A DNA stretch of 64,000 nt from an uncultured Methanoregula sp. (GCF_963677065.1 NZ_OY781872.1:2289419-2353418), one strand, 5' to 3'; positions 7,967 to 17,333 are shown, counted from the stretch's first letter. Notes: a model not told the origin generated them from the letters alone. Made by a program: numbers and translations.

Positions 7967-9664
7967 TTACGATTTTATCCGGAACTGCCCGTACGGGATA
8001 CAGATCTCGAACCGTGCGCCTTTTTGTGGATCGCCACACTCCCGGATGGTCATGCCGGTGATTCCCAGTATCTCTGCAACAAGGAAGAGGCCAAGGCCGG
8101 TCTGGCGGTTGGCATCACGCCGGAACAGATCTTTCTTTGCGTCTGTCGGGATACCGGTTCCATTGTCTTCGTAAATCAGGAAAAGTCCATTGTCAGCAAT
8201 CTCGTACCTGAGCCGGATTACCGTGACATGGCCCCCGTGCTGAATCGAGTTGTGCACAAGGTTGTAGAATACCCGCACAAACAGGGGATCGGCAAAGATC
8301 TCGATCTGGCCGACGGGGATCTCGCAGGTAATCCCGTGCCGGGTGATGACCGGCATAAGGTCGGAGAAGATATGGGAGACTTCCGTCCATTTTGGCGGCA
8401 GGGCTCCCAGGTCCTCGTAATCCCGCGCAAACTCGACCTGGTTCTGGATCTTCACAACGGCTCCCTCCTGCTGGGCCAGCCATTCCTGTAAGGCAGGATC
8501 CATAACAGTGGTCTTGGCAACTTCGATCTGGAGAAGGAGCGCCGTCACCTGGTTGAGGATATCATGCCGGGTAATGCTGGAGAGAAGGCTGAGTTTCTGC
8601 CGCGCCGCGTTCAGTGCTTTCTCGGTCTGCTTCTGTTCGGTGATATCCCTCATCTGGATGGTCAGTCCTTTGATTCCTGCCTGCTGCGATCGCAGGGGAA
8701 CGCATTTCAGTTCGAAATAACGCAGTTTTCCGTTCATCTGCCGTTCAATCTGGTAATGTTTTTCAACCGGGGTACCGGTATTGTTGAGGCAGTCCGGGAC
8801 AGGGTCCGGCATGACCTCCCGGATCATCCTGCCGATGGCATCGCTGCTGTCAATGCCCAGGAAATCACCGGCAGATTTATTGAGACTGATGATCCTTCCC
8901 TGGAGGTCAAAGACAATAACCCCGTCGTTCATGTTCTCCAGGATCTGTTCATGGGCAATCGGGGAGATATCCAGAAGCTGGAACCGCAGCATGCCATAGA
9001 GAATGAAAAAACCGGAGATGAGGAGAGCAAAGGGGGTTGGATCGATGAACCGGACCGATCCTATCCGCAATACCAGGACAAGGTTTATCGCAAACGGGAG
9101 AATGGTTGCAATGAGAATGATCGTAACCTGGCGACGGTATAATGGTGATGAGAAGAGGAATCTCTGGAGGATCAGAATAACCGACAGGAAGATCAGGGAG
9201 TACGAATAGATCGAGTGAATCCAGAAGGCCGGGCCATAGGTTACAACATGGAACGAGAGCCCGCCAATCACCGTTTCCGTGATTTCAGGATAGAACAGGT
9301 GATGTAAACCATTGGTCACCACCATGATAACGGTAAGAGCGGGCACGACGAGAAGCAGGGCGACTCTTTTTGCGGTTATCCACTCATCCCTTCCGATATA
9401 TTCGATGGCAAAGAAAAACCAGGCAACGGGAATGATGACCATTGCCGGGTACTCGATCATGATGGCAAGCATCTGGGTCGGGAGATCGGCACTGGCCAGT
9501 TCGAGTGCCGTGCAGAATGCCCAGAGGCTTGCTGCAACCATCAGGATGGTAAAGGATCGGCCGCAGACATGCATGCGGTATTTCCACCCGGCAAATGCAA
9601 AGAGCGCAAGTACCGCCCCGCATGCCACATAGGGGATAAAGTACGGAGAATACTGCCAGATCAT
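7967..9664 (-). CDS. 7TM-PAS sensor histidine kinase
   Basis: A protein of 565 residues from ATG 9664 (MIWQYSPYFIPYVACG); an upstream ATG at 9766 would add 34 polar residues before the first membrane helix and seems wrong. Residues about 5-230 form seven membrane helices of the kinase N-terminal 7TM type. A PAS domain (about 235-355) ends in LTIQMRDITEQKQTE. The H-box is SSITRHDILNQ, shared with two other kinases in the window. The ATPase shows NLVHNSIQHGG (N box), YEDNGTGIP (G1) and TGLGLFLVAEILG (G2). All catalytic motifs are present, so it should be active. No response regulator is adjacent, so it is an orphan membrane kinase of the methanogen class. Confidence 0.9.
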   Translation of the reverse strand: MIWQYSPYFIPYVACGAVLALFAFAGWKYRMHVCGRSFTILMVAASLWAFCTALELASADLPTQMLAIMIEYPAMVIIPVAWFFFAIEYIGRDEWITAKRVALLLVVPALTVIMVVTNGLHHLFYPEITETVIGGLSFHVVTYGPAFWIHSIYSYSLIFLSVILILQRFLFSSPLYRRQVTIILIATILPFAINLVLVLRIGSVRFIDPTPFALLISGFFILYGMLRFQLLDISPIAHEQILENMNDGVIVFDLQGRIISLNKSAGDFLGIDSSDAIGRMIREVMPDPVPDCLNNTGTPVEKHYQIERQMNGKLRYFELKCVPLRSQQAGIKGLTIQMRDITEQKQTEKALNAARQKLSLLSSITRHDILNQVTALLLQIEVAKTTVMDPALQEWLAQQEGAVVKIQNQVEFARDYEDLGALPPKWTEVSHIFSDLMPVITRHGITCEIPVGQIEIFADPLFVRVFYNLVHNSIQHGGHVTVIRLRYEIADNGLFLIYEDNGTGIPTDAKKDLFRRDANRQTGLGLFLVAEILGITGMTIRECGDPQKGARFEICIPYGQFRIKS

Positions 9665-9821
9665 GATCTCACAACACCCGATTTGAAAAATTTTACCGTC
9701 AAAGACCGGAGATGCCGGATACCTGTTCAGGTATACGTCTGTCTTTTGGGATATACAGGTTTTCATCCGGTTTTACGCCGGATTGAATGAGCACTGATTC
9801 CGGTGACCGAGTGGATGAAAC

Positions 9822-10274
9822 CTATCGTTCGATCAGATGGATATGTTCATCCGTCTTTTTTGCCAGTGCATCCTTTCCCTGGAGCCGGGCCACATCGGAG
9901 ATGGCCTCGAGCACATGCACGGACTCTTCCAGAAAGGAGAGCAGGTCCGCCGGAAAAACCTCGATGCCGTATTCATCCTGCAAATAAACGGCAATCTGGC
10001 GGTGATCGAGGCCGTTCTCCCGGAGCTCGATCACTTTCTTGGCGAATTTTTTTTCAGGGCATCCGCAGAGAGGGGATTCGCGGCAGTCGCAGCGGAGGAA
10101 TTCATTGAAAAAAGCAAGGATCTGTTCCCTCACTGCATAATCCAGGGCATCGTAGTTGATATGCGAGCAGAGGGTTTCAAGCATGTTTCCTGAAAAGGCA
10201 AGCTCGGGCAGGCGATAGCCGGCAAGCCGCTCCAGTTTCTTTGCATTCCTGAACCGGGCCCGGTCAGCAATCAA
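9822..10274 (-). CDS. Conserved cysteine-containing protein, 150 aa
   Basis: A protein of 150 residues starting at TTG 10274, which overlaps the TGA of the upstream DUF2150 gene as TTGA; this tight coupling supports the rare start codon. A cluster CDCRESPLCGCPEKKF near residues 60-75 has four cysteines spaced for metal binding. It is followed by helices (VIELRENGLDHRQIAVYLQD and FPADLLSFLEESVHVLEAI). The cluster resembles domains found at the ends of some archaeal helicases, but I cannot assign it. It is co-transcribed with the DUF2150 gene. There are no membrane segments. Confidence 0.65.
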   Translation of the reverse strand: MIADRARFRNAKKLERLAGYRLPELAFSGNMLETLCSHINYDALDYAVREQILAFFNEFLRCDCRESPLCGCPEKKFAKKVIELRENGLDHRQIAVYLQDEYGIEVFPADLLSFLEESVHVLEAISDVARLQGKDALAKKTDEHIHLIER

Positions 10275-10903
10275 TCGTCGTCACCGGTGGACTCATCAAA
10301 ATTCTTGAGCGAGGTCATACCTTCGTTCATGCGCTCGCATTCGATAAGCCATTCATCGAAGAGGGTCGGGTTCTCGAGATCGTCCTTGACATATTTGCCG
10401 CAGCAGGCTGCACCGTCAATAACGCTGGCCCCGATATTTGCAGCGCATTCAAGGGCAAGTTCCATATCCTTCTCGATCTGGTCGCGGCCTTTCTTGACAA
10501 GCGTCTTGATATCCTTGTCAAATTCGCCGGCAATATATTTGCGGCACCCGGCAAAGAGGGCAACTTTTGGCAGCTGGAGGATCTGTACCAGCTCCCCAAG
10601 CTCTCCTTCGGGAGGGGCGGACATGACGATCGCTTCGACCTGGGCAAGCTTGTCAAGAGTCTCATCCATGGTGAACCGCTTGTTCTGGTAGAGCTTGACA
10701 ATCTTCAGGACCGAGATGGTGATATCTACGGCGAATCCGTCCAGGATCCGGAAGCCTTCGGGCAGTTCCTCGCTCTTTGGGTCTACCTCAAAACTCGATT
10801 CCGAGAGCGTCTTGAGCCAGTTGTCCCATCGCTCCTGGTTATAGAAGATGTAGAACAACTTGAGCGGCTCTTCTTCGGTTTTCTTTGTCGCCTTTTTCGC
10901 CAT
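10271..10903 (-). CDS. DUF2150 family protein
   Basis: A protein of 210 residues from ATG 10903 (MAKKATKKTEEEPLKLFYIF); the upstream ATG at 10960 adds 19 residues without coding character. The lysine-rich start followed by FYNQERWDNWLKTL, a central helical region and an acidic C-terminal tail (FDESTGDDD) match the DUF2150 family of methanogens and haloarchaea, whose function is unknown. It is soluble and cytosolic. It overlaps the following gene by four bases, so the two proteins are probably made together. Confidence 0.8.
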   Translation of the reverse strand: MAKKATKKTEEEPLKLFYIFYNQERWDNWLKTLSESSFEVDPKSEELPEGFRILDGFAVDITISVLKIVKLYQNKRFTMDETLDKLAQVEAIVMSAPPEGELGELVQILQLPKVALFAGCRKYIAGEFDKDIKTLVKKGRDQIEKDMELALECAANIGASVIDGAACCGKYVKDDLENPTLFDEWLIECERMNEGMTSLKNFDESTGDDD

Positions 10904-11048
10904 TTCAGTACAGTATTCCCTCCCGTGATTAAATGATTTCGTTATCAGGGGATTTTTCATGGGAAGATTTTAAAAAACTCCGGGCCGCCTGCTCCATAAA
11001 CTTTCTCCGCCAATGGTTATCATCCTTGAAAGGCAATAATTCAGGGAC

Positions 11049-12266
11049 ATGTTTTCCGGGAAGAACGATCAGTGTGAAAAAGAAGAACCGTCCCGGGTCG
11101 TAATGGCCCGTTACGGGGAGCTCTTTTTAAAAAGCGAGCCCGTGAAACACCATTTTATCGGCATACTCCTGCGCAATATACGGCATGCCCTGACTTCCTC
11201 GGGAATCACCTGCCGGTACGAGACGCCACGCGGTCGTATCCTTATCCATACCGATGATCCGGATCGGACCGCAGACATTGTATCAAAGATATTTGGTATC
11301 GTTGACGTGAGCGTATGCTATATAACCGGCAGCCGGTTTGAAGACATATCCGGAGGGGCAGTCAGGCTTGCCCAAAAACACCTGCATCCCGGGAAAACCT
11401 TTGCCGTCCGCGCAAAACGCCAGCATAAGACCGGCCCGGACAGCCAGGAACTCGGCGCACGGATAGGCTCGGAGATCTTCGAGGCCATACCGGGTCTCAC
11501 CGTTGACCTTGGAACTCCGGATTACGAAGTCTTCGTGGAAGTGAGGGATTTCGGCGGGCTTGTCTATGATGCCCGCATAAAAGGGCCCGGCGGCCTGCCC
11601 TGGGGAACGCAGGGGAGGGCGCTTGTCCTCCTCTCATCCGGGATCGATTCCCCCGTTGCTTCATGGCTTATGATGAAGAGGGGGTGCGAGATCACGCACC
11701 TGTATCTCGATGCCGGCCGATGGGCGGGAGCGGATGTTACCGATGCCGCGATCGATAATCACCGGAAACTCTCGCTCTGGTGCCCGGGCAATCCGCTTCC
11801 TATGGTGATTGCAAAGAACGAGCAGCTCTTTGACGAGATGAGCCGGCTTAAGGTTCCGCCCCGGTACCGCTGCGTGATCTGCAAACGGTTCATGCAGCGG
11901 GTGGCCGCAGAACTGATGGCAAAAGAGGGGGCGCAGGCAATCGTAACCGGGGAGAACCTCGGGCAGGTTGCGTCCCAGACCCTTGCCAACCTCTCGGTGA
12001 TCTCCGATGCGGTCACGGTGCCGGTTCTTCGCCCGCTCATAACGTACGACAAGGAGGAGACGATCACCCTTGCCCGCAGGATCGGGACGTTCGATGCAAA
12101 GCCCGGGGATCTTGCCTGCCGGGCAGTCCCGAAGATGCCGGCAACTGCAGCGGTTGTTGAGGATGTCAGGGATTATGAACAGCAGCTGGAAATTGGAAAA
12201 CTGGTAAAGCAGGCCTGTTCGGATCTGCGTTTTGTAACGGCACTAAACGGCAGTATTCCCGGATAA
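11049..12266 (+). CDS. thiI: tRNA 4-thiouridine synthase ThiI
   Basis: A protein of 405 residues if translated from ATG 11049; ATG 11103, just before ARYGELFLKSEPVK, fits the usual ThiI N-terminus better, so 18 residues may be spurious. An N-terminal ferredoxin-like region and THUMP domain (about 60-180) precede a PP-loop ATP-pyrophosphatase with LVLLSSGIDSPVASWLM. The protein ends soon after the adenylation domain (near NGSIPG) without a rhodanese domain, as in other archaeal ThiI. It adenylates and thiolates U8 of tRNA. The pair CVICKRF in the C-terminal half may supply the catalytic or cluster-binding cysteines. It converges with the PPK2 gene four bases away. Confidence 0.93.
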   Translation: MFSGKNDQCEKEEPSRVVMARYGELFLKSEPVKHHFIGILLRNIRHALTSSGITCRYETPRGRILIHTDDPDRTADIVSKIFGIVDVSVCYITGSRFEDISGGAVRLAQKHLHPGKTFAVRAKRQHKTGPDSQELGARIGSEIFEAIPGLTVDLGTPDYEVFVEVRDFGGLVYDARIKGPGGLPWGTQGRALVLLSSGIDSPVASWLMMKRGCEITHLYLDAGRWAGADVTDAAIDNHRKLSLWCPGNPLPMVIAKNEQLFDEMSRLKVPPRYRCVICKRFMQRVAAELMAKEGAQAIVTGENLGQVASQTLANLSVISDAVTVPVLRPLITYDKEETITLARRIGTFDAKPGDLACRAVPKMPATAAVVEDVRDYEQQLEIGKLVKQACSDLRFVTALNGSIPG

Positions 12267-12270
12267 TTTT

Positions 12271-13749
12271 TCAGAGCAGGTCCTGCGCAGTCCTGATGAT
12301 CGTCCGGAGAGCTTTTACCCGGGCAAATCCCTTGTCATTGGATTCGACCACCGTCCAGGGAGCAGCCTCCGTACTTGTCCGGGCCAGCATCTCATCCACC
12401 GCTTCTTCGTACTGGTCCCATTTTTCCCGGTTCCTCCAGTCCTCGTCAGTTATCTTGTATGTCTTGAGAGGATCGTCTGCGCGCTGCTGGAACCGCTTGA
12501 GCTGCTCGTCCTTGCTGATCTCAAGCCAGAATTTTACAATCCCCCCGCCGGATGAATAGATGAAATCCTCCTCCATCTCATTGATCTCCTGGTAAGCCCG
12601 CTGCCAGTCGGTTTCAGAACAGTACCCCTCCACCCGTTCAACCAGAACTCTTCCGTACCAGCTCCGGTCGAAGATGGCAATATCCCCGCCGGTGGGAAAA
12701 TGCTTGATGAATCTCCTGAGGTAGTGATATTGCCGCTCGTGATCGGTGGGTGCGGATATGGGGACAACATAGTATCCCAGCGGGTTCATGTACCGGGTCA
12801 CCCGTGTGATGTTTCCCCCTTTTCCTGCCGCATCCCATCCCTCGTAAGCTACCATCAGCGGGATCTTCCGCTTGAAGAGGAGGTAATGCAGTTCAAGCAT
12901 CTCGATCTGAAGATTGCTGAGCGTCTGGTGGCATTCGTCTTTGGTATACACTTCGCCCGGAGATGCTCTTCGCTGAACCGTTGTTTTCTTAGGTTTTGCC
13001 GTCTCTTTCTGCCGGGTTTTCCTGGATTTGGCATCTTTTCCCGCGTCAATATTCTTCTCCAGGCTTTTTATCAGGGTTGAGAAGATCTTCAGGATCGCAT
13101 ACCGGCGATCGGTTGCCTCGATGAGCGTCCACGGGGCATTTTCCGAATCGGTTTTTTCTATGAATTCATCGATGAGGGGAAGCGAATCATCGTAATGCCG
13201 GTGAACGTTCCAGATGGAGGGTGTAACGAGCCATGCGGTCAGGGGATTTCGTTCCCGCTCCTCGAGCCGCAGTTTCTGTTCATCCTTGGATATATGCAGG
13301 AAAAATTTGATGAGTATCGTATTGTTGTCATACAGCAGTTTTTCGAAACTGTTGATCTGTTTTGCCCTTCCTTTCAGGGATTTCTGCCAGGTATGTTTCT
13401 GGAGCTCTTCAGAGATTGCACGGCTGTACCAGCTCCTGGCAAAGATGGCGATCCGGCCCCGGGGGGGAGTCCTTAACCAGAACCGCCAGAGGAACTGGTG
13501 GGCGCGTTCTTCTTCGGTGGGTTTCTCGATGGCATGGAGGGCAAAACCGCGGGGATCCAGTGCCTGGATGATCTCGTGCACGGCCATGGTGATACCGGCT
13601 GCATTCCAGCCCTCAATGACGATAATGGTGGGGATATTCCGGTCGCGGAGTGTCCTCTGGAGGATACCCAGGCGCTCTTTCAAGTCTTCGAGCGATTTCT
13701 CGTACGTGCTCTCATTTGCAGTCTTCGAAAGATCCAGTTTTTCAAGCAT
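12271..13749 (-). CDS. Two-domain polyphosphate kinase 2 / polyphosphate:AMP phosphotransferase
   Basis: A protein of 492 residues with two PPK2 domains. The second (about 270-490) has intact nucleotide-binding motifs: EGWDAAGKGGNI (Walker A), the lid region around HERQYHYLRRF, and FDRSWYGRVLVERVEG. The first (about 15-225) has EGWNAAGITMAVHE, where the aspartate and the GK of Walker A are lost, and FARSWYSRAI in place of FDRSWY, so it is probably catalytically dead and structural. A lysine-rich linker separates them. This layout matches polyphosphate:AMP phosphotransferases, which use polyphosphate to make ADP or ATP. Upstream lies a decayed copy of its N-terminus. Confidence 0.92.
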   Translation of the reverse strand: MLEKLDLSKTANESTYEKSLEDLKERLGILQRTLRDRNIPTIIVIEGWNAAGITMAVHEIIQALDPRGFALHAIEKPTEEERAHQFLWRFWLRTPPRGRIAIFARSWYSRAISEELQKHTWQKSLKGRAKQINSFEKLLYDNNTILIKFFLHISKDEQKLRLEERERNPLTAWLVTPSIWNVHRHYDDSLPLIDEFIEKTDSENAPWTLIEATDRRYAILKIFSTLIKSLEKNIDAGKDAKSRKTRQKETAKPKKTTVQRRASPGEVYTKDECHQTLSNLQIEMLELHYLLFKRKIPLMVAYEGWDAAGKGGNITRVTRYMNPLGYYVVPISAPTDHERQYHYLRRFIKHFPTGGDIAIFDRSWYGRVLVERVEGYCSETDWQRAYQEINEMEEDFIYSSGGGIVKFWLEISKDEQLKRFQQRADDPLKTYKITDEDWRNREKWDQYEEAVDEMLARTSTEAAPWTVVESNDKGFARVKALRTIIRTAQDLL

Positions 13750-13934
13750 CCTGCACCTGCCCCCGGGAAATTCAGAGTTATCCGATAACGTTCAATCGAT
13801 TCATAGCTGATTGCGGTTAAAAAGGTTACCTGTCATAAATCCCGGCCGGAATCCGGATTGCATGAAAAGAACCAGTGACCTGAGTGAAAAAAAGGTTCCC
13901 GATCCTGCCACATTCCGGCAGATGAATGCGGAGT

Positions 13935-14200
13935 AAATCCATTACTCCGTTCCCGCGAATCTTCCGTGGGCTTCCCGATTTTATCGAGGGTATACCCGCG
14001 GGGGTCGAGTGCATGGACGATCTCGTGGCGGGCCATCGGGATACCGGTCGCGCTCCACCTTTCGATCATGATAATAACCGGGATCTTCTGCTCGCGGAGG
14101 GTGCGCTTGAGGAGATTTAGCGTTTGTTTGTACTCTTCGAGTGTTGCCTCGTATTCTGTTTCGTCCGTGGTTTTTGTTAGATAGAGTTTGTCGGGTATGT
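13935..14200 (-). pseudogene. Fragment of a second PPK2 gene
   Basis: About 88 codons on the minus strand match the N-terminus of the adjacent PPK2. The fragment reads DKLYLTKTTDETEYEATLEE and later MARHEIVHALDPRGYTLDKI, against EKLDLSKTANESTYEKSLED and MAVHEIIQALDPRGFALHAI in the intact gene. The start codon is gone and the match stops at about 13935, where the frame runs into unrelated sequence. It is a truncated, diverged duplicate, so probably an old tandem copy that decayed. Confidence 0.75.
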
Positions 14201-14647
14201 TTCCGCTCTGTTCTGCCGGGAGTGGTTCACGTGTTCGCAGGGAATGGGGGGATAAGGGTTTGTGGGGGGAGTGGGATGTGCGAGGTATCTTGTTGCTGAA
14301 TCTTAGTTGAAATCTGACGGAGCCATGAGTAAATTGAATGGGTGGCAATTCCTCTTTTGCAAAGATAAGGGCTGCTGATGTCCCCATACTCTGTTAAGAT
14401 AAATGCCGCCGCCCCCGACGGGGCGCTCCCGCGGCGGATCAATGACTACCAGAAAAATCATTGTCCCCGCTATGCGTCGGAGAGGAGCGCAGGGGGGAAC
14501 CCCACATACCAGAAATTTTCATAATCCGGGTGTGAATGCCCGTTGATGGGTGTTTCTACAGCCCAAAAAATTTAACATGACTTCGCAAAAAAAATCCATC
14601 ACACCCTCACCCCTAAAAATTTTTTTCCGCAGGGTATGGGGAGAATT

Positions 14648-14866
14648 CTATTCGGCCGGGACCGCGAAAAATGTTGCCGATGAATGGGACTTGGGGACTT
14701 TCATGCCATCTTCGATGAGTCCCCGGATATGCATCTCGATTGCTTCGTGCATCCGCTCTTCTGTCTCCTCGCGTGTCTTCCCTGTTGCTATACACCCGGG
14801 GAGATCGGGGGAATATGCCGAATAGTTTTTTCCCGTTTTTTCAATTACTACGAGGAATCTGTGCAT
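14648..14866 (-). CDS. hicB: HicB-family antitoxin
   Basis: A protein of 72 residues from ATG 14866. It has the HicB N-terminal partial RNase H-like fold: MHRFLVVIEKTGKNYSAYSP, then DLPGCIATGKTREETEERMH and AIEMHIRGLIEDG. There is no C-terminal DNA-binding extension, as in short HicB proteins. HicB normally neutralises the HicA mRNA interferase encoded next to it. Here hicA lies six bases upstream and carries an internal stop codon (see next entry), so the antitoxin is orphaned. The whole surrounding region, 13.9-16.1 kb, looks like decaying accessory DNA. Confidence 0.85.
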   Translation of the reverse strand: MHRFLVVIEKTGKNYSAYSPDLPGCIATGKTREETEERMHEAIEMHIRGLIEDGMKVPKSHSSATFFAVPAE

Positions 14867-14872
14867 GTATGA

Positions 14873-15061
14873 TCATTCCTTGAATTGTGCTTGCTTAAAG
14901 ATACTGTTCAACGTGCCTGGTGCCAGTTCATCAGTCAGGTGACCGGCAATGGTGATCCTGCCGGTTTTTTATGGATGTCTGAACTGGCGATGACTTCCTT
15001 TCGTTGCAACAAGGTACCATCCATCTGTCTCAATTATCTTGATAATCTCGCGGACTTTCAG
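14873..15061 (-). pseudogene. hicA: hicA toxin gene broken by an in-frame stop
   Basis: Read from CTG 15061, about six bases after a good AGGAGGT site, the frame gives KVREIIKIIETDGWYLVATK and GSHRQFRHP. It then meets TAA at 14971-14969 and continues in frame as KTGRITIAGHLTDELAPGTL to TGA at 14873. The parts on both sides match the HicA double-stranded RNA-binding-like fold with its catalytic histidine (GSHRQF). The stop replaces a residue in the usual HP-(T/x)-K stretch, and the start appears mutated from ATG. A single-base read error could also explain the stop. Confidence 0.8.
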
Positions 15062-15646
15062 GATGGAACCTCCTGGTTTTATAATCCTTGGATGTAGTTG
15101 CTCATTATGTTTGTCTGTTGGGTGGAAAAATCTGTCAGAACGACCGGAAAGAAGTGATTATGAGATTATTGTATGGCACAGTCTGGTTCGCCCGCGTGTC
15201 TTCCTATCGCAATCCCGCTTCTTCAGCCCCGGCCCACACATTTTCTGACAGCCCCTGCCTGAAGTACGGTTGAGCAGTTGTGGCAAGAAAAATTTTAACC
15301 GGGCTTCGAAATAATCCGTCCTCTGCTCAAATTGTGCTAGCCGATCAATCAGAGTTTGCTTAAAAAAATTTTCAATCGCCCCCTCAGCCCCTGCACGATC
15401 ATTGCGAGCCTATCAAACGGGAACCGCTCGAATATTTTTCATCAGGGTCTGCTGAAATATTTTCGCAACAAAAAAATTCCGGAAAAAATTTCTAAAAAAT
15501 CTCCGGAAAAATTTTCAAAATATTTTTTCTGAAAAATTTCCCGGCCCGGGCGAAAAAACCGGGCATCCGGATCCTATCAGCCAACGCCGTAAAACCCCCA
15601 CAAAATCCCCCTCCCGGAACCCTTCTTTTTTCGGTTTAGAGCTTTT

Positions 15647-15717
15647 CCAATCCGGCCCCTATACGGGCTCCGATTTCCCGGTTTTCCGGAACGGGGCCCT
15701 ATGCGGGCCCGGATTGG
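15647..15717. repeat. Long imperfect inverted repeat
   Basis: CCAATCCGG at 15647-15655 pairs perfectly with CCGGATTGG at 15709-15717. The pairing continues inward with a bulge through CCC/GGG and TATA-like steps to about 15668 and 15693. The arms are about 22 bases. It would fold as a strong hairpin in either strand. Role unknown; a terminator or a structured RNA is possible. Confidence 0.6.
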
Positions 15718-15720
15718 GAT

Positions 15721-15779
15721 CCGGCAACCCCCTGTTTGATGCGATCCGCCTGGAGGTTTTTGACAAACAGGGGGTCCGG
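15721..15779. repeat. Perfect 11-bp stem with CCGG ends
   Basis: CCCCCTGTTTG at 15728-15738 pairs with CAAACAGGGGG at 15764-15774 around a 25-base loop. CCGG at 15721-15724 and at 15776-15779 extends the stem after small gaps. It lies directly after another inverted repeat, so the two hairpins form one structured block. No T-run follows on either strand. Confidence 0.6.
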
Positions 15780-16151
15780 CAGATTATCACGATTTTACAC
15801 GATTATGGTATACTGCGATTGCGGGACAGTCCATGACAGAAAAAGCCGACTCCGGAAAAGGTGGGTTTCTCCACTTCCCCGCACTCATAGTCCGATCCCG
15901 GGCAGCAAACGCTGCTGTAACTCTGTCATACCTGCCTGTTTTTCTCCGACGATAACGTGGGGTAAAATGGGGAAAACCTGGCTGCATTTTCACGAAACCT
16001 GGTTGCCGGGTTCAGAAAATGGGGTAATCCGGGGCCGCTACGTGCCCGGATTGGGGGGTGGGAGTGACTGCATCATAATATGGGGAATATTTCTTCCGGA
16101 AAATCGTTTTCTCCAGAGCAAAAATAATGGATCAAAAAAATTTCAAAATTT

Positions 16152-17333
16152 TTATTCCTTCACCATGAGCCCGTTCTCTTTTGCAATCTCCGCAAACGAC
16201 CGGGCCAGGTGCTCGGCCTGCTTCCGGTTCATGCCGTACGTGTTGAACTTCCAGACCTTTGTCGCGCCGGGGATGACGCCAGTTATCCCTTTCTCTTCGA
16301 GCGCACTCTGAAGATAGTACCCGCGTTTCTTGTGAGTCTCTGCGATCTTGTCGAACGACTCAATCGTATTGATCCGGGTCATCGTGTGCTTCCGCGGGTA
16401 TTCCGAGAGGCACTTCGTTCCTTCGATCGAGAGAAGTGCATCCATCACGATCTGGTGGTTTGCAAGTTCCCTCTCGAAATGTTTCACCCGTTCTTTGACA
16501 TGAGGGAATGAGGCCATCATGCCCACGAGCGTTACGCCCATCAGCGTGCAGCCCATCATCTCGGGTTCCTTGATCCCGAATTTGCGGTTGGTCACATCGC
16601 CGGTAATGGCAGTTGTGCGGAAAACTTCGGAAGCCCGCTCGGCAGTTGCGGCCAGGATGCCTGAGGGGGCAGGGGCTGCCATGCTCTTGTGACCGGACCC
16701 GACAACAAAATCGACCCCGAGATCCTTGCCATTGACCGGGAGGATGCCGACCGTGTATGCGCCATTGTACAGGATCGGGATATCGTACTGCCGGGTGATC
16801 TTGGCAATTGCTTTTACATCATGCATGTTGCCGTACTGGTAATCGACATGGTCGATGAAGGCGAGAACGGGAGGCCTGCCGAATTCGCGTTTGATCTCCT
16901 CGATCTTTTCTGCAACCGCGTCGGGCGTGACCATCTTGTTGTCGCCAACCCGGATCTCACGGGGTATACCCCCTGATTCCTCAACGGCAAGGAATTCAGT
17001 GTAATGCGAGAGCGAGGTCAGGAGGACCGGGTCGCCTTTCTGCACGTACGTGTGTGCAACCGCCTGGAATCCCCTTCTGGCCCCGGGCACGGTCCGGACC
17101 GCATCCATGTTCAGCCATGAGGCCACATCCTTGTGGAACTCTGCTATCGGCGGCTTGCTGATATAGTCGAGCCGGTTGGGCTTGCGGCAGTTGTCGCAGA
17201 CCGAGTACCCGTCGCCATACGCGATGACCGCTTTCATCGCATCCGCCGTGAGCCGGCCGCCGGCCTGGATGGGATCGATATTGATGAACAGCTCGTCAAC
17301 CTGCCGTGCCTCGATCCCGTTCCCGCACCTCAT
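16152..17333 (-). CDS. pscS: Sep-tRNA:Cys-tRNA synthase (SepCysS)
   Basis: A protein of 393 residues, normal for the family. It is a PLP enzyme that converts O-phosphoseryl-tRNA(Cys) to cysteinyl-tRNA(Cys) using a sulfur donor; methanogens use this indirect route. The opening FINIDPIQAGGRLTADAMKA and the cysteine pair in GDGYSVCDNCRKPNRLDYIS are family hallmarks. The PLP lysine is in VVGSGHKSMAAPAPSG. An SVCDNC cysteine probably takes part in sulfur transfer. ATG 17333 overlaps the stop of the 60-codon upstream gene as ATGA, showing translational coupling. An SepRS gene is not in the window. Confidence 0.95.
   Translation of the reverse strand: MRCGNGIEARQVDELFINIDPIQAGGRLTADAMKAVIAYGDGYSVCDNCRKPNRLDYISKPPIAEFHKDVASWLNMDAVRTVPGARRGFQAVAHTYVQKGDPVLLTSLSHYTEFLAVEESGGIPREIRVGDNKMVTPDAVAEKIEEIKREFGRPPVLAFIDHVDYQYGNMHDVKAIAKITRQYDIPILYNGAYTVGILPVNGKDLGVDFVVGSGHKSMAAPAPSGILAATAERASEVFRTTAITGDVTNRKFGIKEPEMMGCTLMGVTLVGMMASFPHVKERVKHFERELANHQIVMDALLSIEGTKCLSEYPRKHTMTRINTIESFDKIAETHKKRGYYLQSALEEKGITGVIPGATKVWKFNTYGMNRKQAEHLARSFAEIAKENGLMVKE

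Larger units (their letters stand above)
15062..16151. other. Gene-free accessory stretch rich in hairpins
   Basis: No reading frame here looks coding. The first part is ordinary intergenic sequence. Around 15360-15540 it becomes A/T-rich with repeated AAAAATTT-like words. From 15540 to 15780 it is G/C-rich with strong inverted repeats, listed separately. From 15790 to 16130 there are only short shadow frames. The SepCysS operon ends at 16152. Confidence 0.6.

Noticed and set aside
9816..9990. Plus-strand frames near 9.8-10.2 kb
   Set aside because: They overlap the 150-aa protein on the minus strand, which is supported by the TTGA coupling to the DUF2150 gene and its cysteine cluster.
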